A DNA stretch of 64,000 bases, taken from positions 62,001 to 126,000 of the forward strand of contig NZ_FQVX01000002.1 of assembly GCF_900129495.1 (NCBI RefSeq), in the 5' to 3' direction. Under the pieces are notes generated by a model. That model saw only the letters and a program-made list of their open reading frames with translations, was not told the origin of the DNA and made no database searches. This document shows, one piece after another, positions 53,924 to 62,057 of the stretch; positions within the stretch are counted from its first letter, which is position 1; every line of letters starts with the position of its first letter. Source of the stretch: Geodermatophilus nigrescens. GTDB taxonomy: Bacteria > Actinomycetota > Actinomycetes > Mycobacteriales > Geodermatophilaceae. The position numbers and the translations under genes were made by a program.

Positions 53924-55446
53924 CCGCCCGGATCCTGATCGTCGGCAGCGGGCCGACCGGGGCCACCCACGCCCGGGTGCTGCTCGAGCGGCTGACCGAC
54001 GTCTCGGTGCTCATGGTGGAGGCCGGGCCGCTGGTCACCCGGCCGGCCGGCATGAACGTCAAGAACGTCCCCGACGCCGAGGGGCAGGCCGCGGCGCGCC
54101 TGGCCTCGCAGGGGCGGTCCAGCGAGAGCGGGGTGTCCGGGATCCCCGGCGGCGTCGTCGTCGAGGGGACCGTCACCGCCCGGCAGGGCACGCACCTCAT
54201 CGGCACGGCCGCCGACGGCTCCCCGGGGATGCCCGCCGCCGCCGGCGCCACGTGCGTCGGGGGACAGGGCGTGCACTGGACGTGCGCCACGCCCCGGCCC
54301 GTGGGCAGCGAGCGCATCCCGTTCCTCGACGCCGGCGAGTGGGACGCGCTGGTCGCCGAGGCCGAGGAGCTGCTGCACGTCCACCGGCCGAGCTTCGAGG
54401 GGTCCCCGCAGGCCGCGGCCATCCTCGAGACCGTCCGCGCCGAGTTCGCGCCCGACGGCATCACGGTCCGGCCCCTGCCCGTGGCCGCCGACCCCCGGCC
54501 GGACGGCTCGCTGCGCTGGAGCGGCACCGACGTCGTCCTCGACGGCGTCCCCGACGACGAGCGCTTCACCCTGCGCACGGAGACCCTCTGCGTGCGGCTG
54601 GTGCGCGAGGGCGACCGGGTGGTCGGCGCGGTGCTGCGCGACCTGCGCACCGGCGCCGAGGAGGAGGTCCGCGCCGACGCCGTCGTCGTGGCCGCCGACG
54701 CCCTGCGCACGCCCCAGTTGCTGTGGGCCTCGGGCATCCGGCCCGACGCGCTCGGCCGGTACCTCACGGAGCACCCGCTGCTGTTCGCCGTGGTGGCGGT
54801 GCGGCCGGACCTGCTGCCCGAGCGGGAGGACCCCGGGGCGCCGGTCGACCCCATCCGGGCGATCGTCTCGGTCGGCTTCGACGAGGAGCGGCACCCCTAC
54901 CACGCGCAGCTCATGTGGAACCCGGTGTCCCCGGCACCGCTGCCGGAGGGCAGCCGCTTCCGCGACAACCCGGCCGGCTACGTCGGCATGGGCTGGGGGA
55001 TCCGGAAGTGGCCGCGCCCCGAGGACCGGCTCACGTTCGAGGACGACCGGCCCGACGAGCACGGGCTCCCCGGCATCCGCATCGCCTACGAGCTCACCGA
55101 GCGCGAGGAGGCGGAGTTCGCCAGGGCCCGCGTCCACCAGGCCCGGGCCGCCGCTGCTCTCGGCGAGTTCCTCGACGGCATGCCCCGGGTGATGCCCGCC
55201 GGCTCGTCCCTGCACTACATGGGCACGGTCCGCATGGGTCCGGCCGACGACGGGACGAGCGTCTGCGACCCGGACTCGCGCGTGTGGGGCGTTCCCGGCC
55301 TCGTGCTCGCCGGCAACGGGCTCATCCCCACCGCCAACTCGTGCAACCCGACGCTCACCAGCGTGGCCCTGGCGATCCGGGCCGCCCGCGCGCTCGCCGC
55401 CGACCTCGCCGCCCTGCCCGCCGTGGCCGGCGCAGCGGCCGAGTGA
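53920..55446 (+). CDS. GMC / pyranose 2-oxidase-like flavoprotein 2
   Basis: 508-residue relative of the previous gene with the same motifs: ILIVGSGPTGATHARV, CVGGQGVHWTCATPRP (flavin-linking histidine near 118), SSLHYMGTVRMGPADDGTSVCD (catalytic His near 429) and NSCNPTLTSVALAI (Asn near 473). VGGxxxHWTCATP is the classic pyranose oxidase string, closer here than in copy 1. ATG overlaps the stop of copy 1 (ATGA). Two adjacent oxidases imply different substrates or a heteromer. Confidence 0.86.
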   Translation: MTARILIVGSGPTGATHARVLLERLTDVSVLMVEAGPLVTRPAGMNVKNVPDAEGQAAARLASQGRSSESGVSGIPGGVVVEGTVTARQGTHLIGTAADGSPGMPAAAGATCVGGQGVHWTCATPRPVGSERIPFLDAGEWDALVAEAEELLHVHRPSFEGSPQAAAILETVRAEFAPDGITVRPLPVAADPRPDGSLRWSGTDVVLDGVPDDERFTLRTETLCVRLVREGDRVVGAVLRDLRTGAEEEVRADAVVVAADALRTPQLLWASGIRPDALGRYLTEHPLLFAVVAVRPDLLPEREDPGAPVDPIRAIVSVGFDEERHPYHAQLMWNPVSPAPLPEGSRFRDNPAGYVGMGWGIRKWPRPEDRLTFEDDRPDEHGLPGIRIAYELTEREEAEFARARVHQARAAAALGEFLDGMPRVMPAGSSLHYMGTVRMGPADDGTSVCDPDSRVWGVPGLVLAGNGLIPTANSCNPTLTSVALAIRAARALAADLAALPAVAGAAAE

Positions 55447-55481
55447 CGACCCGACCCACCCCACCCCCGACAGGAGCCCCC

Positions 55482-56264
55482 ATGACGACCACGGAGATCT
55501 CGATCGAGGCGCTCGCCCGCCGCGTCGACGAGCTGCAGCAACAGCTCGAGACGACGCGGCTCGAGGCCACCCGCGCTGCCGACCGCGGCGCGGTCGACAA
55601 CGTCTTCAACCGCTACATGCACTACCACAACGCCTACGAGGACGAGCGGATCATCGCCGAGCTCTGGGCCGCGCCGGGCACCCCCGGGATGTGGTCGCGC
55701 TACAACAACGTCGGCCGCTACACGACCTACGAGTCGGTGACCGCCTACCACCGCGGCCGTCCGCGTCCGGTCGGCAAGCTGCTCTTCCACTACGCGACGA
55801 CGCCGGTCATCGAGGTCGGCGCCGACGGTCGGACGGCCAAGGGGATCTGGATCATGGCCGGCCTCGAGTCCGGGCTCATGGACCCCGAGGTCGCGAGGAA
55901 CGTCCCCCCGTGGGTGCTGTCGGGCGGCGACGTCGACGGCAAGCCGGTGTGGGCGCACTGGGTGTGGTGCAAGTACGGCGTCGACTTCGTCAAGCAGGAC
56001 GGCGAGTGGCGCATCTGGCACTTCCGCTGCTATGAGGTCGCCCGCGCGCCGTTCAACCGGGACTGGATCTCCTTCGCGAAGGACAACCAGGAGAGCCACG
56101 ACTCGCAGCTCGCCTGGTTCGGTGACGACGGGGTGCCGGTGTTCCTGCCGCCGGTCGACGAGCCGGTGGAGACCGACTACCACCCCTACGCCAACGACCG
56201 GGCGCAGACCCTCGAGCCCCTCCCGCCGGTGCCCTACACCGACTTCGAGGACACGTTCAAGTAG
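55482..56264 (+). CDS. SnoaL-like (NTF2-fold) domain protein
   Basis: 260 residues. A short N-terminal helix (ALARRVDELQQQLETTRLE, probable coiled coil) precedes an NTF2-like cone (about 35-190) with YMHYHNAYEDERIIAELWA and a WRIWHFRCYEV end. The C-terminal 60 residues are acidic and Pro-rich. Members include small isomerases, hydrolases and dehydratases; proteins like this are often annotated nuclear transport factor 2 family. ATG with CAGGAG upstream. Its place after two glycoside oxidases suggests processing of an aglycone or keto-sugar, unproven. Confidence 0.78.
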   Translation: MTTTEISIEALARRVDELQQQLETTRLEATRAADRGAVDNVFNRYMHYHNAYEDERIIAELWAAPGTPGMWSRYNNVGRYTTYESVTAYHRGRPRPVGKLLFHYATTPVIEVGADGRTAKGIWIMAGLESGLMDPEVARNVPPWVLSGGDVDGKPVWAHWVWCKYGVDFVKQDGEWRIWHFRCYEVARAPFNRDWISFAKDNQESHDSQLAWFGDDGVPVFLPPVDEPVETDYHPYANDRAQTLEPLPPVPYTDFEDTFK

Positions 56265-57688
56265 TGGACACCACGGTTCCCGCGGCGGGGCGGGCCGCCG
56301 CCCCGCCGCGGCGGCCGGGCGCACTGCTCGCGATCGCCTGCGCCGCGCAGTTCATCTGCGTCCTGGACACCTCGATCGTCAACGTGGCCCTGCCCCCGAT
56401 GCAGGACAGCCTCGGGCTCTCGGCCACCGGCCTGCAGTGGGTGGTGAGCAGCTACACGCTCACGTTCGCCGGCTTCCTCCTGCTCGGCGGGCGGATCGGC
56501 GACCTGTGGGGGCGCAGGCGCGCGTTCCTCGGGGGCCTGGCGCTGTTCGCCCTCGCGAGCCTGGCCGGCGGCCTGGCCCAGGAGGGCTGGCAACTGGTCG
56601 CGGCGCGCTTCGTGCAGGGCGTCGGCGGCGCGGTCCTCGTGCCCACGACGCTCAGCCTCATCACGACCGGGTTCACCGAACCCGGGGCGCGCGCCCGCGC
56701 GCTCGGCCTGCTCACCGCGGCCGCTGCGTCGGGCAGCGCCCTGGGAGGGGTGGTCGGCGGACTGCTCACCGGCCTGCTCAGCTGGCGGTGGGTGTTCTTC
56801 GTCAACGTGCCGCTGGGCGCGGTGCTCGTCGTCGCGGCCCTGTGGGCGCTCACCGGCCGGCAGCCCGGCTCCGTCCGGGGCCGGCTGGACCTGCCCGGCT
56901 CGGCCACGGTGACCGCCGGGACGGCGCTGCTCGTGGCGGCGGTGATCCTCGGCGAGGAGCGGGGCTGGTCATCGGGTCCGGCCCTGGCCTGCCTCGTGGG
57001 CGCCGGAGCGTCGTTCACGGCGTTCGTGGCCGCCGAGCGGCGTGCCGAGCACCCCGTCGTCCCGCTGTCGGTGCTGCGGGTGCGGCCGGTGACCGTCGCC
57101 AACTCCCTGTCGGCGCTGACCGGCGGCGTGCTCCCCGCGATGATGTTCTTCCTCGTCCTGTACCTGCAGCAGGTGCTCGGCCTGGACCCGCTCACGGCCG
57201 GGCTCGCCCTGGCGCCGGCGGCGGTCGGGATCGCGCTCGGCGCCCAGGTCGCCTCGCGCACCATCGAGCGCCTCGGGCCGGCCCGGCTCTTCCAGCTCGG
57301 CACCCTGGTGGCCGCCGCGTCGCTGTTCTGGCTGTCCCGGCTGGAGGTCGGCGGGTCCTACTGGACCGACGTCCTGGCACCCAGCGTCCTGGCCATGGCC
57401 GGCTTCGGGGCGGCCGGGCTCCCGCTGACGGTCACCGCCACCACCGGACTCGGGCCCGAGCGCGCGGGGCTCGCCTCCGGGCTGCTGTCCATGTCGCGCC
57501 AGGTGGGCAGCGCCGTCGGCCTGGCCGCGCTCGTCGCCGTCGCCAGCACGGGGACGGCATCGGCCGGTGGGGGGGCCGAGGCGCTCACCCAGGGGTTCGG
57601 GACCGGGCTGCTCGCCGGTGCCGGGCTCCAGGTCGCTGCCTGCCTGGGCGGCTCCGCACTGCCCCGCCGGACCCACCACCCGGCCTGA
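56264..57688 (+). CDS. MFS transporter, EmrB/QacA (DHA2, 14-TM) type
   Basis: 474-residue transporter with about 14 hydrophobic segments and DHA2 motifs: VLDTSIVNVALP in the first segment, GGRIGDLWGRRRAFL in loop 2-3 and FQGVGGA-like FVQGVGGAVLVP later. The GTG overlaps the previous stop (TAGTG). DHA2 members are usually proton-driven exporters, so release of an aglycone or toxic phenol is plausible; uptake is not excluded. Confidence 0.88.
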   Translation: MDTTVPAAGRAAAPPRRPGALLAIACAAQFICVLDTSIVNVALPPMQDSLGLSATGLQWVVSSYTLTFAGFLLLGGRIGDLWGRRRAFLGGLALFALASLAGGLAQEGWQLVAARFVQGVGGAVLVPTTLSLITTGFTEPGARARALGLLTAAAASGSALGGVVGGLLTGLLSWRWVFFVNVPLGAVLVVAALWALTGRQPGSVRGRLDLPGSATVTAGTALLVAAVILGEERGWSSGPALACLVGAGASFTAFVAAERRAEHPVVPLSVLRVRPVTVANSLSALTGGVLPAMMFFLVLYLQQVLGLDPLTAGLALAPAAVGIALGAQVASRTIERLGPARLFQLGTLVAAASLFWLSRLEVGGSYWTDVLAPSVLAMAGFGAAGLPLTVTATTGLGPERAGLASGLLSMSRQVGSAVGLAALVAVASTGTASAGGGAEALTQGFGTGLLAGAGLQVAACLGGSALPRRTHHPA

Positions 57689-57719
57689 TCCCCGCCCGGG
57701 CGAGTGGGGCCGCACGGTG

Positions 57720-57739
57720 CGCCGGTGGCCTCACCGGCG
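57720..57739 (+). terminator. Hairpin between the MFS gene and the isomerase array
   Basis: CGCCGGTG and CACCGGCG arms with a 4-base loop lie in the 104-base gap. No U-run. It may attenuate expression of the downstream array or be a processing site. Confidence 0.4.
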
Positions 57740-57792
57740 GCGGGATCCCCCCACGACAACCACCAGACGACGTCGCAGGAAGCGAGGCCAGC

Positions 57793-58761
57793 ATGGCTTG
57801 GACCAAGTGGTCCTACATGGACCACTGGGTGACGGAGACGCCGCAGGGGCCGCAGCCCCCGTCGTTCAACCGCGCCTACATGGACCGGTACGTCAAGGAG
57901 CTGTCCGCCCTGGGCTTCACGGGCTTCGACACCTTCTTCTTCTACCTGCCCCTCTACGCCGGGATGTACGGCGGCGTGCCGGGCTTCGAGCGGTTCCTGC
58001 AGGACAACGGGTTCGAGAAGATCACCGGCATCTTCTCCGCGTACCCCTCCGCGACGAAGTACGCGGCACCGCACGTCCGGGAGACCCACGACCGGATCGT
58101 CGCCGACTGCACGAACACGCTGCGCATGTGCGAGGGGCTCACCGGCGTCGAGAACTTCATCGTCATGCCGACGTCGACGTACTGGCAGACCGAGCCGGTC
58201 ACCGACGACACGATCAAGGTCGTGGCCGACCTGTGGAACCGGGTCGGGGAGCTGACCCGCCGGCACGGCATGACGACGACCTGCCACTTCGAGTTCTGGG
58301 GCGCCATCCGCACGCGCGAGCAGGTCGACACGTTCCTGGCCCACACCGACCCGGAGCTCGTCCGCTTCTTCTGCGACACCGCGCAGCACACCATCGCCGG
58401 CGTCGACCCGGTCCAGCTCTTCCGCGACTACGCCGACCGCTGCACGGGGTTCCACTTCAAGGACACGAAGGACGTCGACGAGCACGAGGCCTACCGCACG
58501 CCGCCGGACCCGGAGCTCATGGCGCCCCAGGTGACGCGCTGGTTCTACGAGATGGGCGAGGGCGGCCTGGTCGACTTCCCGGCGCTGATGAAGGAGATCG
58601 TCGCCAGCGGCTACGACGGCTGGCTCACGGTCGAGCACGACAAGGCCGAGCTCGGCGGCGGCAGCTACGCCGAGGCCACCGCCGTCGCGAAGTGGTACAT
58701 CGACAACGTGCTCGCCGAGGCCGAGGCCGAGGCGCGCGCCGAGCTGGGGAGTGCGCGATGA
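57793..58761 (+). CDS. Sugar isomerase-like TIM-barrel protein A
   Basis: 322 residues. The N-terminus KWSYMDHW is shared with the protein at 59726 (A'). Metal ligand candidates: Glu in CHFEFWG, Asp in FCDTAQHTIAG, His in GFHFKDTKD and Glu in LTVEHDKAE. An acidic alanine-rich tail ends the protein. First of four consecutive genes arranged A-B-A'-B'. ATG with no strong ribosome site. An epimerase, isomerase or lyase acting on keto-sugars is likely; exact reaction unknown. Confidence 0.82.
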   Translation: MAWTKWSYMDHWVTETPQGPQPPSFNRAYMDRYVKELSALGFTGFDTFFFYLPLYAGMYGGVPGFERFLQDNGFEKITGIFSAYPSATKYAAPHVRETHDRIVADCTNTLRMCEGLTGVENFIVMPTSTYWQTEPVTDDTIKVVADLWNRVGELTRRHGMTTTCHFEFWGAIRTREQVDTFLAHTDPELVRFFCDTAQHTIAGVDPVQLFRDYADRCTGFHFKDTKDVDEHEAYRTPPDPELMAPQVTRWFYEMGEGGLVDFPALMKEIVASGYDGWLTVEHDKAELGGGSYAEATAVAKWYIDNVLAEAEAEARAELGSAR

Positions 58762-59729
58762 GGGACACCCTGCGCTGGGCCTACGCGCTCAACCAGTGGA
58801 ACGTCCGGCTCGACGTCTTCGTCCGGCACGAGGACCAGCAGCGGGCGCTCAAGACCGTGTCCGCCTGCGGGTTCGACACGATCGAGCTCGCGTCCGGTAC
58901 CGGCCGCTGGGACAACATCAGCCGGCCCGAGGTCATCCTGACCAACCACGGCAGCCACGCCGGCTTCCTCGACTTCCTGCGCCGGGCGCGGGTGCAGGGC
59001 GTCTCCAGCATGTTCTGGGACCCGCAGGCGCCCGCGGAGGAGGAGGAGGGCTACGCCTTCCGGTCGACGGCGGACCCGGACGACGCCGACGCGATCGTCG
59101 AGTGGTCGCGGCCGTTCGTCGACTTCGTGGCCGGCGTGGGCGCCGAGCAGCTCGTCGTCCGCCCGGTCGGGTCGGCCTGGATGACGCCGCCGCTGGACGC
59201 CGACGGGATCAAGCGCGTCGGCGACGTGTGGAACCGGGTCGGCGAACTCACCTCGGCCGCCGGGATCGGTCTGGCCGTGCACTACGACTGCCTGGGCGCC
59301 GTGCACACCGAGGCGGAGCTGACCGGCCTGCTCGACGCCACCGACCCGGCGCGCGTCGGCTTCGCGCTCGACACGGCCGAGCTGACGGTCGGCGGCATCG
59401 ACCCGGTGGCCTTCTACCGGGCGCACGCCGACCGGGTCGCGCACGTGCACCTCAAGGACACCCGTCACGCGGACACCGGCGAGGAGTACCGGATGCCCGG
59501 GGCGGAGTCGACCATGCTGAAGGGCGGCGCCGGCCGGCGGATCGAGCGCTGGTTCTTCGAGCTCGGCACCGAGGGCGGGCTGGTCGACGTCCCCGGGTTC
59601 GTCGCGGCGCTGCGCGAGCACGACTACCCGGGATGGGTCGTCGTCGAGAGCGACCACGGCGGCAACCCGGCCGAGCTCGCGATGCTCAACAGCTGGTACC
59701 TGCAGCACGAGCTCGGGATCGCGAAGTGA
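58758..59729 (+). CDS. Sugar isomerase-like TIM-barrel protein B
   Basis: 323 residues with the N-terminus LRWAYALNQWNV that is repeated in the protein at 60673 (B'). The first metal-ligand position is Asp (AVHYDCLG) rather than Glu; the others are Asp in ALDTAELTVGG, His in AHVHLKDTRH and Glu in VVVESDHGG. ATG overlaps the stop of gene A. Coupled translation and alternating order suggest A and B form a mixed complex. Confidence 0.82.
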   Translation: MRDTLRWAYALNQWNVRLDVFVRHEDQQRALKTVSACGFDTIELASGTGRWDNISRPEVILTNHGSHAGFLDFLRRARVQGVSSMFWDPQAPAEEEEGYAFRSTADPDDADAIVEWSRPFVDFVAGVGAEQLVVRPVGSAWMTPPLDADGIKRVGDVWNRVGELTSAAGIGLAVHYDCLGAVHTEAELTGLLDATDPARVGFALDTAELTVGGIDPVAFYRAHADRVAHVHLKDTRHADTGEEYRMPGAESTMLKGGAGRRIERWFFELGTEGGLVDVPGFVAALREHDYPGWVVVESDHGGNPAELAMLNSWYLQHELGIAK

Positions 59730-60676
59730 CCGCCCCCGAGCGCGCCATCAAGTGGTCGTACATGGACCACTGGCGGAGCAACGGCCCCTCCGGGCCCGTC
59801 GACCAGTGGCACTCGCGGAAGACGATGTCGGCCTTCCTCAAGCAGGTGAAGGCCGTGGGCTTCGACGCGATCGACACGTTCGACTTCCGCATCTGGCAGA
59901 TGTACGGCGACTACGGCGGCCCGGCCAAGTACCAGGAGATGGTGCAGGACCACGGCCTGGAGCGGATCGTGAACACGTTCCACGCCGCCGACTACGACGT
60001 CCGGAACTACGCGCCGCACGTCCCGGAGACGCACGAGGCCGTCTTCGAGGACTTCCGCGTCACGATGGGCCGCTGGTCGGAGATCCGGCTCGACAACATC
60101 ATCGTGATGCCGGCGACGCTCTTCTACGACATGGAGCCGATCACCGAGGACAAGCTGAAGTACTCGGCGGAGTGCTGGAACAAGGTCGGTGAGATCACCG
60201 CCGGCTTCGGGGTGAAGCTCACCTGCCACCACGAGTTCTTCTGCGGCATCCAGAGCGAGCCCGACATCGAGACCTTCTACTCCTACACCGACCCGCGGTA
60301 CGTGAACCTGTTCGTCGACACCGCCCAGCACTGCATCGCCGGGCTCGACCCGGTGGCGCTCTACGACCGGCACGCGCACCGGGTCAGCGGGTTCCACTTC
60401 AAGGACACCCGCCACGTGGCCACCGGCGACGACCACCGGCACCGGCCCGACTCCGAGATCATGGCGCCGACCACCGGCAAGTGGTTCTACGAGATGGGCA
60501 CCGACCAGGGCCTCGTCGACTTCGAGGCGATGATGCGGGCGGTCCGCGACAACGGCTACCGCGGCTGGATCTCCGTCGAGCACGACAAGGCCAACAAGGA
60601 GGGCGGCGACTACTCCGAGAGCACCGCGATCTCCCGCTGGTACGCGAAGAACGTCCTCGAGGAGATCTACCGGTGA
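59726..60676 (+). CDS. Sugar isomerase-like TIM-barrel protein A'
   Basis: 316-residue paralogue of protein A: IKWSYMDHW, CHHEFFCG, FVDTAQHCIAG, GFHFKDTRH and ISVEHDKANKEGGDYSESTAISRWYAKNV line up with A nearly motif for motif. All four metal-ligand positions (Glu, Asp, His, Glu) are kept. GTG start overlapping the stop of gene B. Confidence 0.84.
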   Translation: MTAPERAIKWSYMDHWRSNGPSGPVDQWHSRKTMSAFLKQVKAVGFDAIDTFDFRIWQMYGDYGGPAKYQEMVQDHGLERIVNTFHAADYDVRNYAPHVPETHEAVFEDFRVTMGRWSEIRLDNIIVMPATLFYDMEPITEDKLKYSAECWNKVGEITAGFGVKLTCHHEFFCGIQSEPDIETFYSYTDPRYVNLFVDTAQHCIAGLDPVALYDRHAHRVSGFHFKDTRHVATGDDHRHRPDSEIMAPTTGKWFYEMGTDQGLVDFEAMMRAVRDNGYRGWISVEHDKANKEGGDYSESTAISRWYAKNVLEEIYR

Positions 60677-61650
60677 GCGGCATCCGTTGGGCCTACGCGA
60701 TCAACCAGTGGAAGCCCCAGTTCGACGACTTCGTCCGCCGCGAGCAGCACGAGCGCGCGCTGAAGACCATCTCGATCGCCGGCTTCGAGGGCGTCGAGCT
60801 GACCTACGGCACCGGCCGGTGGGAGCCGCTGGGCAACCCGCAGCAGCTGGCCGCCAACTTCGGCTCCGTCGCGGGCTTCGGGGAGTTCCTGCGCAGCTGC
60901 GCCGTCGACGCGGTCAGCAGCTGGTACTGGGACCCGGCGGAGCGCTCGATGGAGGACCTCACCGGGCCGCTGTCCCCGCTGGCGGAGGCCGACGCCCCCG
61001 CCATCGCGCAGCGGGCCGGCCTGCTCGCCGGGGCGCTCGCCGAGCTCGGCGGGTCCGTGCTGCTCGTGCGCCCCGTCCCGGGCGCCGGGGACGTCGAGCC
61101 GCTCGACGACGACGCCCTCGCCCGGGTCGCCGCCTGCTGGGACGCGGCCGGCCGCACGACGGCGGAGCACGGGATCCGGCTGGCCCTGCACGTGGACTTC
61201 CTGTCCGCGCTGCGCCGCGACCACGTGCCCGCCCTGCTCGACCGCACCGACCCCGCCCTGGTGGGCCTCGCGCTCGACACCGGCGAGCTGACCGCCGGGG
61301 GCATCGACCCCCTGGGGGTGATCGAGCGCAGCGGCGACCGGATCTGGCACGTGCAGTTCAAGGACGCCCTCGCCGTCGACGACGCCGGGGAGTACCTCCA
61401 GCCGCACGCGCACTGGACCGTGCGGGTCCGCGGCGGCGCCCGGGAGGTCCCGCGCTGGTTCGCCGAGCCCGGCGCCGACGGCGGTCTCGTCGACTTCCCG
61501 GCCGTCACCCGGGCCCTGCTCGGCGCGGGGTACTCCGGCTGGATCGTCGTCGAGAGCGACCAGAGCCCGCACCCGGCGGCCAGCGCCCTGCTCGCCGGCT
61601 ACCACGTGCAGCGCGAGCTGCGTCCCCTCGTCGAGGAGGAGCCCGCCTGA
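60673..61650 (+). CDS. Sugar isomerase-like TIM-barrel protein B'
   Basis: 325-residue paralogue of protein B: IRWAYAINQWKPQFDDFVRREQHERALKTISIAGFEGVEL. The ligand positions read Asp (ALHVDFLS), Asp (ALDTGELTAGG), Gln (WHVQFKDAL, His in B) and Glu (VVESDQS). Gln at the third position also occurs in hydroxypyruvate isomerase, so activity may be kept but changed. GTG overlaps the stop of A'. Its own stop overlaps the beta-subunit gene that follows. Confidence 0.82.
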   Translation: MSGIRWAYAINQWKPQFDDFVRREQHERALKTISIAGFEGVELTYGTGRWEPLGNPQQLAANFGSVAGFGEFLRSCAVDAVSSWYWDPAERSMEDLTGPLSPLAEADAPAIAQRAGLLAGALAELGGSVLLVRPVPGAGDVEPLDDDALARVAACWDAAGRTTAEHGIRLALHVDFLSALRRDHVPALLDRTDPALVGLALDTGELTAGGIDPLGVIERSGDRIWHVQFKDALAVDDAGEYLQPHAHWTVRVRGGAREVPRWFAEPGADGGLVDFPAVTRALLGAGYSGWIVVESDQSPHPAASALLAGYHVQRELRPLVEEEPA

Positions 61651-62057
61651 TGGCCACCGGCGACACCGTCCTCACCGACGACAGCCTCATCGCCCGCCCC
61701 GGGGGACTGGGCATCGCGCTGACGGTGCCCTGGTACCGCAGCCTCTGGCTGTCCAGCGTCACCGACATCACCGTCTCCGTGGCGGGTCGCGAGATCGCGA
61801 GGGACGACCTGCGGGTCGAGCTGGGGGAGCGGACCCACCGGGTCGACGAGCTGCCCGACCAGTGGGACGTCCTCTGGTTCGTCCAGGACCGGCTCGTCGT
61901 GGTCGTGCCGCTCGACGAGCCGCCCACCGAGGGCCGGGCGGTCGACGTCGAGGTGACCGTGGACCTGCGGCTGCCCTACATGCAGATCGCCCCGCGGGTC
62001 TACGTGACCAACCACGCGAGCGACCGCCGGTCGCTGACCGTGGGGAGCACGCGATGA
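61650..62057 (+). CDS. DUF6379-type beta subunit (pair 3)
   Basis: 135 residues: GGLGIALTVPWYRSLWLSSVTDITVSVAGREIARDDLRVELGERTHRVDELPDQWDVLWFVQDRLVVVVPLD and a final LRLPYMQIAPR. Pro-Trp-Tyr-Arg replaces Pro-Tyr-Tyr-Arg of pair 1. It overlaps the stop of B' by one base and the ATG of the next alpha-type gene by four bases. Likely partner is the protein at 62054, although B' is an alternative. Confidence 0.78.
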   Translation: MATGDTVLTDDSLIARPGGLGIALTVPWYRSLWLSSVTDITVSVAGREIARDDLRVELGERTHRVDELPDQWDVLWFVQDRLVVVVPLDEPPTEGRAVDVEVTVDLRLPYMQIAPRVYVTNHASDRRSLTVGSTR

